A stretch of DNA of 64,000 nucleotides, taken from contig NZ_CP066356.1 of the NCBI RefSeq assembly GCF_023278185.1, forward strand, positions 1,418,001 through 1,482,000, given 5' to 3'. This DNA is from Bradyrhizobium elkanii USDA 76 (GTDB taxonomy: Bacteria; Pseudomonadota; Alphaproteobacteria; Rhizobiales; Xanthobacteraceae). Of this stretch, positions 26,084-35,518 are shown in pieces. Within the stretch, counting starts at the first letter, position 1; each line of letters starts with the position of its first letter. A program made the translations under genes and the position numbers. The notes below the pieces were generated by a model. It was not told where the DNA came from. It saw only the letters and a program-made list of their open reading frames with translations, and searched no databases.

Positions 26084-26890
26084 ATGCCTCTGTGGACCTG
26101 CGAACAATGCGGCGCGCAATTTCCTGAAGCCGCGACGCCACCGCTGGCTTGCCCGATCTGCGAGGACGAGCGGCAATATGTGAACTGGAAGGGGCAGGCG
26201 TGGCTGACGCGCGCGGAACTCGCAGAGCGGCACAGACTTGTCTGGCGCGACGATCTCGGCCTCGTCGGGATCGCGCTCGAGCCGTCCTTTGCGATCGGGC
26301 AGCGCGCGCTGCTGGTGCCGGATCGCGGCGGCTGCGTGATGTGGGACTGCGTGCCGCTGGCGACCGCGGAGGCGATCGCGAATGTCAGGTCGTTCGGCGG
26401 GCTGAAGGCGATCGCGATCTCGCATCCGCATTATTATGGCGCTGTCGCCGACTGGAGCGCGGCGTTCGACAATGCCCCGGTCTATCTGCACGGCGACGAC
26501 GCGCAATGGGTGACGCGGCCCTATCCGTCGATCGTGCCGTGGCAGGGCGACAGCCATCGCATCTCCGACGACATCCAGCTGGTGCGTGGCGGCGGGCATT
26601 TCGCCGGCGCCACCATGCTGCATTGGCGCAACGGCGCCGACGGGCGCGGTGCGCTCCTGACCGGCGATATCGCGATGGTGGCGATGGACCGCCGCTCGGT
26701 CAGCTTCATGTATTCCTACCCGAACTATATCCCGCTCAATGCATCAGCGGTCCGCCGCGTCGCGCGCGCAGTCGAGCCGCTGGCCTATGATCGGATCTAC
26801 GGCGCCTGGTGGGGCAAGAATATCGCCTTCGATGCCAAGGCGGCGTTCGACCGTTCGGTGCAGCGCTATATCGCGGCGATCTCGGACTGA
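26084..26890 (+). CDS. metallo-beta-lactamase-fold protein with N-terminal zinc ribbon
   Basis: 268 residues from the ATG at 26084, which follows GAGGGCG at 8 bp; an ATG at 26069 is the alternative. The N-terminus is a small zinc ribbon: W-T-C-E-Q-C-G...C-P-I-C-E-D. The rest has the MBL order, but motif 2, normally HxHxDH, reads S-H-P-H-Y-Y-G and so lacks the Asp and last His. Later motifs GGGHFAGATM and LLTGDIAMV are present. It may bind one metal or none in the usual site. AraC lies 60 bp upstream; htpG starts 90 bp downstream. Function unknown; a hydrolase role is only inferred. Confidence 0.8.
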   Translation: MPLWTCEQCGAQFPEAATPPLACPICEDERQYVNWKGQAWLTRAELAERHRLVWRDDLGLVGIALEPSFAIGQRALLVPDRGGCVMWDCVPLATAEAIANVRSFGGLKAIAISHPHYYGAVADWSAAFDNAPVYLHGDDAQWVTRPYPSIVPWQGDSHRISDDIQLVRGGGHFAGATMLHWRNGADGRGALLTGDIAMVAMDRRSVSFMYSYPNYIPLNASAVRRVARAVEPLAYDRIYGAWWGKNIAFDAKAAFDRSVQRYIAAISD

Positions 26891-26912
26891 CGGTTCCGGC
26901 CGCGTTCGAAAT

Positions 26913-26940
26913 CTTGCCACGCGGCGCGATCGCGCTATAT
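26913..26940 (+). promoter_or_regulatory. candidate heat-shock (RpoH-type) promoter of htpG
   Basis: CTTG at 26913-26916 and GCTATAT at 26934-26940 are separated by 17 bp. This differs by one base from the alphaproteobacterial sigma-32 pattern CTTG-N17/18-CyTATnT. It lies about 40 bp before the htpG ATG. Confidence 0.4.
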
Positions 26941-26980
26941 CAGGGCTTTCCCGCCACTTACCCTTTGTCCGAGTTTCCGC

Positions 26981-28843
26981 ATGACCACAATCACCGCTGC
27001 CGAATCCCAGCCGTTCCAGGCCGAGGTTGCCGAATTGCTGCACCTGATGGTGCATTCGGTCTATTCCGAGACCGATATCTTCCTGCGCGAGTTGATCTCG
27101 AACGCGTCGGATGCCTGCGACAAGCTGCGCTACGAGGCGATCGCCGATCCGTCCCTGATCACGGACGGCACGCCGCCGGAGATCAGGATCGTCCCGAACA
27201 AGGCGGCCAACACGCTTGCCGTGGTCGATACCGGCATCGGCATGGAGCGTCAGGAGCTGATCGACAATCTCGGCACCATCGCGCGCTCCGGCACCAGATC
27301 GTTCCTGTCGAAGCTCACCGAGGCCAAGGACGGCGCCAATCTGATCGGCCAGTTCGGCGTCGGCTTCTATGCCGCCTTCATGGTCGCCGAGAAGATCGTC
27401 GTCACCAGCCGCCGTGCGGGCTCGGACGAGGTTTGGGTGTGGTCGTCGGAAGGCGGCAGCGGCTTCGAGATCGCCCCGGCGAGCGAGGAGGCCGCGAGCC
27501 GCGTCGCGCGCGGCACCGAGATCGTGCTGCATCTGAAAAAGGACGCCGCCAAATATCTCGAGGCCTACGAGATCGAGCGCATCGTCCGCGAATATTCCGA
27601 CAACATCCAGTTTCCGATCCTGCTGGTGCCGGAAGAGGGCGAGCCGCGCCAGATCAACTCGGCGAGCGCGCTGTGGCAGCGCTCGAAATCCGAGCTCAAG
27701 CCGGAGGATTACGCGCAGGCCTACAAGCAGATCGCCGGCGCGTTCGACGAGCCGGCGATGACGCTGCATTACCGCGCCGAGGGCCGGCAGTCCTACGCCG
27801 TGCTGCTGTTCGCGCCGTCGCAAAAGCCGTTCGACCTGTTCCAGGTCGAGCGCAAGGGCAAGGTCAAGCTCTACGTCCGCCGCGTCTTCATCGCCGACGA
27901 TGCCGAGCTGCTGCCGGCTTACCTGCGCTTCATTCGCGGCGTGATCGACAGCGAGGATCTGCCGCTCAACATCTCGCGCGAGATGCTGCAGAACAATCCG
28001 CAGCTCGCGCAGATCCGCAAGGCCGTCACCGGCCGCGTGATCGGCGAATTGGAGACGCTCGGCGAGAAGGAGCCGGAGATCTTTGCAAAGATCTGGGACG
28101 CGTTCGGCCCGGTGATCAAGGAAGGCCTGTGGGAGGACTTCGAGCGGCGCGACAAGCTCCTGGCGCTGGCGCGCTTCACCACGACGTCGGGCGAGAACCG
28201 CTCGCTGAAGCAGGTTGTCGACGACTTCAAGCCGAACCAGACCGAGATCTATTATCTGGTCGGCGACAGCGTCGAGCGGCTGAAGTCGAATCCGAAGCTG
28301 GAATCGGCGCGCGCCCGCGGCATCGAGGTGCTGCTCTTGACCGATCCGGTCGATGCGTTCTGGACCTCGGCGCCACTCGATTTCGGAGGCAAGCCGCTGA
28401 AGTCGCTGAGCCAGGGCGATGTCGATTTCGGCCTGATCCCGCTGGCCGACGACAAGGACGACAAGAAGGACGAACCCGCGGCCGACGCCGCGACCACGAT
28501 CGCCGTGATCAAGGATGCGCTCGGCGAGCGCGTTTCCGACGTCCGCGCCTCGCAGCGGCTGACCGCGAGCGCGTCGTGCCTCGTCGCCGGCGGCGATGCG
28601 CGCGACCGCGCGCTGGAGCGGCTGCTCGCCCAGCAGAACCGCGGTGCGATCACAAAGCCGGTGCTCGAGATCAATTTGCGCCACCCGCTGGTCGCGGCGC
28701 TCGCGATCGATACCGCGCAGGCGAAAGACCTGTCGCTGCTGCTGTTCGAGCAGGCGCAGATCCTCGACGGCGAGCTGCCCGACGACCCCGCCGCCTTCGC
28801 TGGCCGCATGAACCAGCTCGTGCTGCGCGGATTGGGGAAGTAG
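26981..28843 (+). CDS. htpG: molecular chaperone HtpG (Hsp90)
   Basis: 620 residues, typical length. It is an ATP-dependent cytosolic chaperone. The GHKL ATPase motifs are plain: [48 protein letters not shown], and [18 protein letters not shown]. The middle domain has [18 protein letters not shown] and the conserved [14 protein letters not shown]. The last 130 residues form the dimerisation domain. A short acidic insert with [13 protein letters not shown] precedes it. Start ATG at 26981; a RpoH-like promoter sits just upstream. Confidence 0.97.
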   Translation: MTTITAAESQPFQAEVAELLHLMVHSVYSETDIFLRELISNASDACDKLRYEAIADPSLITDGTPPEIRIVPNKAANTLAVVDTGIGMERQELIDNLGTIARSGTRSFLSKLTEAKDGANLIGQFGVGFYAAFMVAEKIVVTSRRAGSDEVWVWSSEGGSGFEIAPASEEAASRVARGTEIVLHLKKDAAKYLEAYEIERIVREYSDNIQFPILLVPEEGEPRQINSASALWQRSKSELKPEDYAQAYKQIAGAFDEPAMTLHYRAEGRQSYAVLLFAPSQKPFDLFQVERKGKVKLYVRRVFIADDAELLPAYLRFIRGVIDSEDLPLNISREMLQNNPQLAQIRKAVTGRVIGELETLGEKEPEIFAKIWDAFGPVIKEGLWEDFERRDKLLALARFTTTSGENRSLKQVVDDFKPNQTEIYYLVGDSVERLKSNPKLESARARGIEVLLLTDPVDAFWTSAPLDFGGKPLKSLSQGDVDFGLIPLADDKDDKKDEPAADAATTIAVIKDALGERVSDVRASQRLTASASCLVAGGDARDRALERLLAQQNRGAITKPVLEINLRHPLVAALAIDTAQAKDLSLLLFEQAQILDGELPDDPAAFAGRMNQLVLRGLGK

Positions 28844-28872
28844 CAGCCAGATCGTAGCGAGCTCTCTGTTCT

Positions 28873-28999
28873 GTCATCCCCGCGCGAAGGCTTCGCCTTT
28901 GTCGCTGGAGGAGCGCGGAGCGCGTCTCGAAAGATGCACGGCCACAGTCGGGCCGTCGTGCTTCGAGACGGCCGCTGCGCGGCCTCCTCAGCATGACGG
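28873..28999. repeat. intergenic palindromic repeat, family GTCATCC...GATGAC, copy 1
   Basis: The outer ends GTCATCC and (inverted) CAGCATGACGG enclose CGCGTCTCGAAAGATG and CATGCTTCGAGACGG-like arms. Related copies lie at 30370-30470 and 50786-50909. Such elements are common between genes in Bradyrhizobium and can fold into a long hairpin. Confidence 0.75.
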
Positions 29000-29056
29000 A
29001 CTGGTGAAAATGGCAAGCTGACCGCGCCGGCCCGGCCCTTGACAGGCGATGGCTCA

Positions 29057-29084
29057 TTGATGTTATGTTATAACATAACATCAA
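29057..29084. promoter_or_regulatory. perfect 28-bp palindrome, likely Zur operator of the CobW-type GTPase
   Basis: TTGATGTTATGTTA is followed directly by its exact reverse complement. The core TGTTATGTTATAACATAACA closely fits the Zur-box class (GTTATA-rich dyads) known upstream of znu and zinc-GTPase genes in alphaproteobacteria. It lies 55 bp before the GTPase start at 29139. Confidence 0.75.
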
Positions 29085-29138
29085 ACGAATGCCCCATGTC
29101 CCGCCGCCGCCCATCCCTCCAGCAACTGTTTGATCTCG

Positions 29139-30344
29139 ATGCAAAAACTCCCCGTCACCATCTTGTCCGGCTTCCTCGGGGCTGGAAAGACCACTTTGCT
29201 GAACCACGTCCTGAACAACCGTCGCGGCCTGAAGATTGCGGTGATTGTGAACGACATGAGCGAGGTGAACATCGACGCCGACCTCGTTCGCGATGGCGGT
29301 GCGAACCTGTCCCGGACTGACGAGAAACTGGTCGAGATGAGCAATGGCTGCATCTGCTGCACCTTGCGCGACGATCTGTTGAAGGAGGTGCGCGCGCTCG
29401 CCGAGAGCGGCCGCTTCGATTATCTGCTGATCGAATCGACCGGCATTTCCGAGCCGCTGCCGGTCGCCGCGACCTTCGAGTTTCGCGATGAAGCTGGCCA
29501 GAGCCTCTCCGACGTCGCACGCCTCGACACCATGGTCACGGTGGTCGACGCCGCCAATCTGTTGAAGGACTACGCCTCGACCGACTTCCTCAGCCAGCGC
29601 GGCGAAGCGCTCGACGGCGACAAGCGCACGCTGGTCGATTTGCTGGTCGAGCAGATCGAGTTTGCCGATGTCGTGGTGCTGAACAAGATCGACGCCGCGG
29701 CGCCAGCGCAGCGTGAGGCCGCCCGCACCATCGTGCGCGCGCTCAATCCCGAGGCCGACCTCGTCGAGGCGAACTTTGCAAGAGTTCCGTTCGACCGCGT
29801 GCTCGACACCGGCCGGTTCGCCCATGAGCGGGCGCAGCAGCATCCGCTCTGGCACAAGGAGCTCTACGGTTTTGCCGGGCATGTGCCGGAGACCGAGGAA
29901 TACGGCATCGCGAGCTTCGTCTACCGCGCGCGGCGTCCGTTCGATCCGCTGCGCTTCCACGCCTTCCTGCGCGAGAGCTGGCAAGGCGTGATCCGCGCCA
30001 AGGGCCACTTCTGGATCGCAACGCGCCCGGACTGGTGCGGCGAGTTAAGCCAGGCCGGCGCGATCGTCCGCACCGAAGGACTCGGTTCGTGGTGGGCGGC
30101 GATCCCGCGCGAGCACTGGCCGGATCATCCGGACTGGCGGCTGATGATGCAGCGGAGCTGGAACGATCTCTACGGCGATCGCCGGCAGGAGCTGGTCTTC
30201 ATCGGCTCCGGCATGAACGAGGACGACATCCGCCGTCGGCTCGATGCCTGCCTCGTCACCGGCAGACCGGGCATGGACCCGCAGGCCTGGGCCGGGCTGC
30301 GCGATCCGTTTCCGCCGTGGAGCAGGGCAGGCGAGGCGGCGTGA
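29139..30344 (+). CDS. CobW/COG0523-family zinc-related GTPase
   Basis: 401 residues from the ATG at 29139; a TTG at 29130 is less likely. The Walker A is [16 protein letters not shown], the metal motif is G-C-I-C-C-T, Walker B is IESTGISEP, and the base motif is LNKID. The C-terminal CobW_C domain contains [16 protein letters not shown]. Members of this branch (ZigA/YeiR type) are GTP-dependent zinc chaperones induced under zinc limitation. The Zur-like palindrome just upstream supports zinc rather than cobalt. Confidence 0.92.
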   Translation: MQKLPVTILSGFLGAGKTTLLNHVLNNRRGLKIAVIVNDMSEVNIDADLVRDGGANLSRTDEKLVEMSNGCICCTLRDDLLKEVRALAESGRFDYLLIESTGISEPLPVAATFEFRDEAGQSLSDVARLDTMVTVVDAANLLKDYASTDFLSQRGEALDGDKRTLVDLLVEQIEFADVVVLNKIDAAAPAQREAARTIVRALNPEADLVEANFARVPFDRVLDTGRFAHERAQQHPLWHKELYGFAGHVPETEEYGIASFVYRARRPFDPLRFHAFLRESWQGVIRAKGHFWIATRPDWCGELSQAGAIVRTEGLGSWWAAIPREHWPDHPDWRLMMQRSWNDLYGDRRQELVFIGSGMNEDDIRRRLDACLVTGRPGMDPQAWAGLRDPFPPWSRAGEAA

Positions 30345-30369
30345 GGCGGAGCTATGCTTCTCTATCTCC

Positions 30370-30470
30370 GTCATCCTGAGAGCCTGCGCAGCAGGCGTCT
30401 CGAAGGATGCACGGCCCGGCTGGTGGCCGTCGATCCTTCGAGACGCGCTGCGCGCTCCTCAGGGTGACGG
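30370..30470. repeat. intergenic palindromic repeat, family GTCATCC...GATGAC, copy 2
   Basis: It runs from GTCATCCTGAG to its inverted end CTCAGGGTGAC, with inner arms GTCTCGAAGGATGCACGG and CGATCCTTCGAGAC. It lies between the GTPase gene and the DUF3095 gene. Confidence 0.8.
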
Positions 30471-30559
30471 TGAAGGCGCGGCTCCGAGGAAAACCCGATC
30501 CCAACCGGCTGCGTATCTGCTAGAGAGTCTTGTAGAGGCGGAAACGGCGCGGCGTTGCG

Positions 30560-31708
30560 ATGACTGGCGGCAGCGAGATCTTTTACGGCGGCATTCCGGT
30601 GTTTCGCGGCTTCGCGAAGCTGATGGACCCCGCGCTGTATGCGCCGTTGCCCGACGACTGGACGGTCGGCGTCGCCGATATCGTGGAATCGACCAAGGCG
30701 ATTGCGGCGCAGCGCTACAAGGCGGTCAACATGGCCGGCGCCGCGGTGGTCGCCGCCGTCACCAATGCGCTGGAGGGCCGCGAATTCCCCTTCGTGTTCG
30801 GCGGCGACGGTGCGAGTTTTGCGGTCGCGCCCGCCGATCTCGACAAGGCGCGCGAGGCCCTTGCCGCGACCGCGCGCTGGGTGCACGACGACCTCGATCT
30901 GGTGCTGCGGGTGGCGCTGGTGCCGATGGCGGCGATCCGCGCCGCGGGCGCCGATGTCCGCGTCGCGCGCTTCGGGCCGTCGGCCAATCTGTCCTATGCG
31001 ATGTTCTCCGGCGGCGGCCTTGCTTACGCCGATGCCGCGATGAAGCGCGGCGCGTTCGCGGTCGATCCGGCGCCTCAGGGCACGCAGCCCGATCTGTCCG
31101 GCCTGTCCTGCCGCTTCGAGGTGATGCCGTCCGCGCGCGGCGTCATTCTGTCGGTGCTGGTGCTGCCGGCGAAGAACGCCGATCCCGCATCCTTCCGCAA
31201 GGTGATCGAGGATATCGTCGTCCGCATCGAGAAGAGCCCCGATGCCGGGCGGCCGGTGCCCGCAAGCGGCCCGCCACTGCACTGGCCGCCGCAGGGAATG
31301 GAGTACGAGGCTCGCGCACGGCGCGGCGGCCCGCTCGCGCTGCGGCGCGCCACGGTGCTCGCGTTCACGCTGTGGGCCTATACGTTGATGCGGTTCAACA
31401 TTCCGGTCGGCAAGTTCGCGCCAAAACGCTATCTGCAGCAGGTGGTCGAGAACTCAGACTTCCGCAAGTTCGACGACGGCTTGCGCATGATCCTGGATTG
31501 CACGCCGGAGCTCGCCGCCGACATCGAGCAGCGCCTCGCCGCCGCAGCCGCGCAGGGCATCGTGCGTTATGGCCTGCATGAGCAGGATGCCGCGATGATG
31601 ACCTGTTTCACCCCGTCGGTGATGCGCGCCGACCACGTCCACTTCATCGACGGCGCCCGCGGCGGCTACGCCTCGGCCGCGACGGTGCTGAAGGCGCGCG
31701 CGGCGTAG
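30560..31708 (+). CDS. DUF3095 family protein
   Basis: 382 residues from the ATG at 30560. The opening FYGGIPVFRGFAKLMDPALY, GVADIVESTKAIAAQRYKAVNMAGA and FVFGGDGASFAVAP are the features of DUF3095. The D-I-V-x-S-T and F-G-G-D-G-A-S patterns resemble the two metal-binding segments of nucleotide cyclase catalytic domains, so a cyclase-like fold is possible, but no activity is established that I know of. It stands between two repeats, with no clear operon partner. Confidence 0.82.
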   Translation: MTGGSEIFYGGIPVFRGFAKLMDPALYAPLPDDWTVGVADIVESTKAIAAQRYKAVNMAGAAVVAAVTNALEGREFPFVFGGDGASFAVAPADLDKAREALAATARWVHDDLDLVLRVALVPMAAIRAAGADVRVARFGPSANLSYAMFSGGGLAYADAAMKRGAFAVDPAPQGTQPDLSGLSCRFEVMPSARGVILSVLVLPAKNADPASFRKVIEDIVVRIEKSPDAGRPVPASGPPLHWPPQGMEYEARARRGGPLALRRATVLAFTLWAYTLMRFNIPVGKFAPKRYLQQVVENSDFRKFDDGLRMILDCTPELAADIEQRLAAAAAQGIVRYGLHEQDAAMMTCFTPSVMRADHVHFIDGARGGYASAATVLKARAA

Positions 31709-31720
31709 GCATTTTTCCAA

Positions 31721-31803
31721 CCTCTCCCCGGTCTTCTGCCGGGCTATCGCGGATAGGGTCCCTCACCCCAACCGTCTCCCCGCAAAAGGGCGGGGAGAGG
31801 GAG
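31721..31803. repeat. intergenic repeat with CCTCTCCCC / GGGGAGAGG ends, copy 1
   Basis: CCTCTCCCCGG at the left is inverted as CGGGGAGAGGG at the right, with CCTCACCCCAACCGTCTCCCCGC inside. A related element lies at 33961-34109. Common between rhizobial genes. Confidence 0.7.
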
Positions 31804-31830
31804 CGCAGTCTCGTTGCGGTTGGCCGGAAA

Positions 31831-32274
31831 TCAGCGTCTCACCCGCGTCCAGGTCTCGCCGCCGCACAGCGCGCCGACGCAGCCTTCGACGCGCAGCGTG
31901 CTCTCGCCGGTCACCGAGATGCTGCTCGCATAGGTGCCGCCGTCGTCGGCGTTGTAGATCTGGCCCGACCATTTGCCCGCGGCAACAGGATACATGCCGG
32001 AGAACAGCGGCAGCCCGATGATCGGCCGGCTGGACAGCGACGGATTCGGATTCTTGTTGTCGACTTGCGGCTTGCCGGTCATCGGATCGATCGGGTCGCG
32101 CAGGCTGACCACCACGCCGCAGATACCGCCTCCGCATTTGCTGATCTTGACGCGGGCATCGCCGGCCTGGGTCTGCCAGACGCCGACAGGCTCAGGCGCG
32201 CCTTGCGCATGCGTGGCAGGCACGGCAAGCGCCGTCGCAAGGATTGCGATCATGAATCCGAATCGGCAGGCCAT
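31831..32274 (-). CDS. DUF2147 family exported protein
   Basis: 147 residues from the ATG at 32274, preceded by GGGGGAG; the frame is open upstream to 32373 but that part falls in a repeat element. A signal peptide is clear (MIAILATALAVPATHAQ). The mature domain has the DUF2147 pattern: VGVWQTQAGDARVKISKCGGGICGVVVSL, MTGKPQVDNKNPNP, GLPLFSGM, and W-S-G-Q-I-Y-N-A-D-D-G. Such proteins are small periplasmic beta-structures of unknown role. Monocistronic between repeats. Confidence 0.88.
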   Translation of the reverse strand: MACRFGFMIAILATALAVPATHAQGAPEPVGVWQTQAGDARVKISKCGGGICGVVVSLRDPIDPMTGKPQVDNKNPNPSLSSRPIIGLPLFSGMYPVAAGKWSGQIYNADDGGTYASSISVTGESTLRVEGCVGALCGGETWTRVRR

Positions 32275-32289
32275 GGCTTGCTCCCCCAA

Positions 32290-32412
32290 GAGCATGATCC
32301 GGACCGGTACGGCCGCGTTAGCGCAAAGTGCGAAGCGGTTTTCCGAAAGGATCATGGTCAAACAAAGAACCAAAGCGCGATGACGATTCGACTCAATCTC
32401 ATCGCGCTTTAG
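32290..32412. repeat. rhizobial REP-like palindromic element
   Basis: The left half GAGCATGATCC...GCGGTTTTCCGAAAGGATCATGG and the right half, a 12-bp perfect stem AAAGCGCGATGA / TCATCGCGCTTT (32372-32383 with 32399-32410), together match an element I recognise as widespread in Bradyrhizobium intergenic DNA. It sits upstream of the DUF2147 gene and runs into the longer open frame there. Confidence 0.75.
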
Positions 32413-32557
32413 AGGTCGGCCTGCATAACAAGTCGAAAAATTTCTGCAATGTCATATTCGCGCAATCAGGCGAGCGTGATCCGAAAAATTCTGTTGCCTG
32501 TTTTTGGGGCGGTCATGCTCGGGCAACGCTGCGCTGCAAGGGGCGCTGCGTCGTATC

Positions 32558-33943
32558 TTATCCCCAGCGGGTCAGCCGGATCGAAATGATGGTGGCAAGG
32601 CCGAACGCCACCATCGCAGCGCCGACCAGCGCAAACAGCGTCCACGCCGGGGCGCTCACGGTAGCGAGCCACCAGCCGCCGATGCCGACCAGCAGCAGGC
32701 GGATGGTGCCGGCCAGCACCGGTCCGCCGACCTTGGCGGCGCCTTGCGAGGAGAAATAGAGGCAGACGCCGACGCCGAAGAAGCCGAAGCCCGGGCCGGC
32801 CAGCGCGAAATAGGACGAAGCCGCGGCGGTCACGCCGGGATCGGTGGTGAACAGCGCAATCCACAGGGTCGGCTTGAATGCGACCACAAGTCCGACGAGG
32901 CCAACGACAAGTCCGGCGACGGTGCCGGCGGTCCACGCCACCTTGCGGGCGCGCGTCACGAGTCCCGCGCCGATCGCCATGCCGACCATCGGCACCGAGG
33001 CGACGCCGACCGCAAACGCGATCGGGATCAGCAAGAATTCCAGCCGCGAGCCCATGCCGTATCCGGCCAGCGTCTCGGTGCCGAAGCTGGCCAGGATCTT
33101 GGTGAAGATCAGGATGGTCAGCACGCTCTGCAGCGGCGACAGGCAGGAGATCGCGCCGACTTTCAGGATGTCGAGGAACATCGCGCGCTGGAAGCTGAAG
33201 GCGGCGAAGTCGAGCTTTAACCGGCTGCGGCCAGAGGCGAGATACCAGGCGAGGAAGATCGCACCACACGTGAAGGCCGTGAGCTGTCCGGCGGCGACGC
33301 CGCGCATGCCGAGACCGGGCATGCCGAACAACCCGAGACCAAGCACGCCGCCGACCGCGATCTGGATCATCGAGACGGTGATCAGCGTCATCGAGGGAAT
33401 CCGCATGTCGCCGGTGCCGCGCACGACGGAGGCGAGCGTGTTGACCAGCCAGATCGAGATCGCGCCGGAAAATAGCACCTGCGAATAATGCATCGACTGC
33501 TCGAGCACGCCGCCATGTCCGCCGAGCAGCGCATAGAAATTGCGGCCGAAGCCCAGCATCATCACGGTGAAGAACAGTCCGGCGCATCCGCCGATGATCG
33601 CCGCATGCAGCGCCAGGTCGGCGGCACGGTCGCGGTCGCCGGCGCCGAGCGCGCGGCTGATCGCCGACGAGACGCCGCCGCCCATCGCGCCGGCCGACAT
33701 CATCTGCGTCAGCATCGCGAACGGAAACACCAGCGCAATGCCGGCCAGCGGCTCGGTGCCGAGCCGGCCGATGTAAGAGGTCTCGGCCACCGCGACCAGC
33801 GTCGAGCCGAACATTGCGATGGTGTTCGGGATCGCAAGGCGAAGCAGCGTCGGCAGGATCGGCGCGGTCAAGAGGTCGTTGACCGGCACGGCAGGCGCAG
33901 CCGCGGTGGGGCTGGCGTCGTCGATCGAGGCTTCAATGGTCAT
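32558..33943 (-). CDS. MATE family efflux transporter
   Basis: 461 residues from the ATG at 33943 (MTIEASIDDASP); the longer frame to 34411 runs through a repeat. It has twelve membrane helices in two halves. Typical MATE features are LLRLAIPNTIAMFGSTLVAVAETSYIGRLGTEPLAGIALVFPF (spread over helices 1-2), VSSAISRALGAGDRDRAA, and in the second half SVPMVGMAIGAGLVTRARKVAW. It exports drugs or metabolites using Na+ or H+; the substrate is unknown. GNAT lies upstream across the repeat. Confidence 0.93.
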   Translation of the reverse strand: MTIEASIDDASPTAAAPAVPVNDLLTAPILPTLLRLAIPNTIAMFGSTLVAVAETSYIGRLGTEPLAGIALVFPFAMLTQMMSAGAMGGGVSSAISRALGAGDRDRAADLALHAAIIGGCAGLFFTVMMLGFGRNFYALLGGHGGVLEQSMHYSQVLFSGAISIWLVNTLASVVRGTGDMRIPSMTLITVSMIQIAVGGVLGLGLFGMPGLGMRGVAAGQLTAFTCGAIFLAWYLASGRSRLKLDFAAFSFQRAMFLDILKVGAISCLSPLQSVLTILIFTKILASFGTETLAGYGMGSRLEFLLIPIAFAVGVASVPMVGMAIGAGLVTRARKVAWTAGTVAGLVVGLVGLVVAFKPTLWIALFTTDPGVTAAASSYFALAGPGFGFFGVGVCLYFSSQGAAKVGGPVLAGTIRLLLVGIGGWWLATVSAPAWTLFALVGAAMVAFGLATIISIRLTRWG

Positions 33944-33960
33944 GGGTCGATCACCCTTCA

Positions 33961-34109
33961 CCTCTCCCGCCTGCGGGGGAGGTCGGATTGCATCGGAGAT
34001 GCAATCCGGGTGGGGGCTCTCTGCGATTTGACTCGCGGTGAATGTCCCACCCCAACCTCGAGAGCAGCTTCGCTCGCCCCGGACCCCGCAAGCGGGAGAG
34101 GGGGCGCAG
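33961..34109. repeat. intergenic repeat with CCTCTCCC / GGGAGAGG ends, copy 2
   Basis: The outer arms CCTCTCCCGCCTGCGGG and CCCGCAAGCGGGAGAGGGG are inverted. An inner palindrome GGATTGCATCGGAGATGCAATCC is present. Same class as 31721-31803. Confidence 0.75.
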
Positions 34110-34220
34110 TTTGCTCGCAGCTGCGGTTCGAGGTCACTTTGTGAAAGCCTGTCGTCAATAAATGATGACCGACATGCTACGATGCGCAGGCCGTTCAGGC
34201 CACCGCCACCCGCGCAGGGG

Positions 34221-34751
34221 TCACCACGGCAGGCCGCATAGGTCGATCTTGCCCTGGCGCGGCGCGCGGACGATGTCGTTGACGAACGGCGCCATCGCCT
34301 CGAAGCGGATCTGCCCGGAAGGCTGTTCGCAATAAACTTCGCCGCTGAAGGGATGCCAGCCGCGCGCCTGGTAGAATGCGAAATTGTGCGGCTCGCAGAA
34401 TAAGATTGCAAATTTCACCGCGTCGTTGGCACGAATGGTGTGCACGGCGGCATCGAGCGCGAGCGACGCATAGCCGCGCCGCCGGCAGTCCGCGCGGGTC
34501 GAGACTCCGCCGATGCCGCCGACATGCACCTTGTGGCCATTCCAGGTGATGGTCCGGAAATAGATACCGACATGGCAGGCGAGCCCGCTGTCGTCGGGCG
34601 CATCGAGCAGCACGCGCAGATCCGCGTGGGCCCATTTGATGTCCGCCCAGGCTGGTTTCTCGGCGGCATCCGGGCTCCAGACCGCCTGGAGCAGCGGCTC
34701 GGCGCGCTTCCACGATGCATCTCCGTTGAGAATGTCGATTTCGATGCTCAT
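34221..34751 (-). CDS. GNAT family N-acetyltransferase
   Basis: 176 residues. The acetyl-CoA-binding segment reads GIGGVSTRADCRRRGYASLALDAA, the classic R/Q-x-x-G-x-G/A type. The flanking strand VGIYFRTITWNGHKVHVG and the later VKFAILFCEPHNFAFYQARGW complete the GNAT fold. It resembles the NodA-like/aminoglycoside AAC(2') group by the FYQARGWHPF block; the substrate is not identifiable. Divergent from sodB. Confidence 0.85.
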   Translation of the reverse strand: MSIEIDILNGDASWKRAEPLLQAVWSPDAAEKPAWADIKWAHADLRVLLDAPDDSGLACHVGIYFRTITWNGHKVHVGGIGGVSTRADCRRRGYASLALDAAVHTIRANDAVKFAILFCEPHNFAFYQARGWHPFSGEVYCEQPSGQIRFEAMAPFVNDIVRAPRQGKIDLCGLPW

Positions 34752-34890
34752 CGTCTGGGTCCTTGGTCTTGGTTCGGGCTGTGCCGATCTGTCATAGGCG
34801 ATCCGAAAATGCGGTGTTTCTCCGCGATGGAACCTTCTATAAGGGGGACCCGTTAAGTGTAGTCTCCCACCCTCTGTTGGACATTACCCC

Positions 34891-35490
34891 ATGACCTTCA
34901 CGCTACCCGATCTGCCCTACGCCCACGACGCCCTTGCGCCCTACATGTCCAAGGAAACGCTGGAGTTTCACCACGACAAGCATCACCAGGCCTACGTCAC
35001 CAACGGCAACAACGCGATCAAGGGGACCGAATTCGAAGGCAAGTCCCTCGAGGAGATCGTGAAGGGTTCGTTCGGCAAGAACGCGGCCGTCTTCAACAAT
35101 GCCGGTCAGCACTACAACCACATCCATTTCTGGAAGTGGATGAAGCCGAATGGCGGCGGCAGCAAGCTGCCCGGCCGGCTGGAGAAGAAGATCAATGAAG
35201 ACCTCGGTGGCTTCGACAAGTTCAAGGCCGACTTCGCCGCCGCCGGCGCCGGCCAGTTCGGCTCCGGCTGGGCCTGGCTGCAGGTCAAGGGCGGCAAGCT
35301 CGAGGTCGCCAAGACCCCGAACGGCGAGAACCCGCTGGTTCATGGCGCGGTGCCGATCCTCGGCGTCGACGTCTGGGAGCACTCCTACTACATCGACTAC
35401 CGCAACCGCCGTCCGGACTATCTGAAGGCGTTCGTCGAAAATCTCGTCAACTGGGACTATGTCGACGAGCTGTTCGGCAAGGCCGGCTAA
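34891..35490 (+). CDS. sodB: Fe/Mn superoxide dismutase
   Basis: 199 residues, normal length. It converts superoxide to oxygen and hydrogen peroxide in the cytosol. The four metal ligands are visible: H27 (LEFHHDKHH), H77 (QHYNHIHFWKWM), D160 and H164 (GVDVWEHSYYIDY). The QF-GSGWAWL block at about 122-130 fits the Fe-type or cambialistic rhizobial enzymes; metal choice cannot be settled by eye. No signal peptide. Confidence 0.95.
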   Translation: MTFTLPDLPYAHDALAPYMSKETLEFHHDKHHQAYVTNGNNAIKGTEFEGKSLEEIVKGSFGKNAAVFNNAGQHYNHIHFWKWMKPNGGGSKLPGRLEKKINEDLGGFDKFKADFAAAGAGQFGSGWAWLQVKGGKLEVAKTPNGENPLVHGAVPILGVDVWEHSYYIDYRNRRPDYLKAFVENLVNWDYVDELFGKAG

Positions 35491-35518
35491 ACGCGGCTTC
35501 GACCGTCGCATATTTCTT

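Noticed and set aside
26744..28684. 646-residue minus-strand frame across htpG
   Set aside because: Antisense shadow of htpG caused by high GC at third codon positions; no recognisable domains.
29039..29320. Plus-strand frame starting before the Zur-like palindrome
   Set aside because: It runs out of frame across the GTPase start and translates to an arginine-rich, domain-free sequence.
33961..34109. CRISPR-like repetition
   Set aside because: There is one inverted repeat unit with no regularly spaced direct repeats.
34752..34890. Iron-response operator before sodB
   Set aside because: No Irr/ICE-like or Fur-like dyad was visible in the divergent region.
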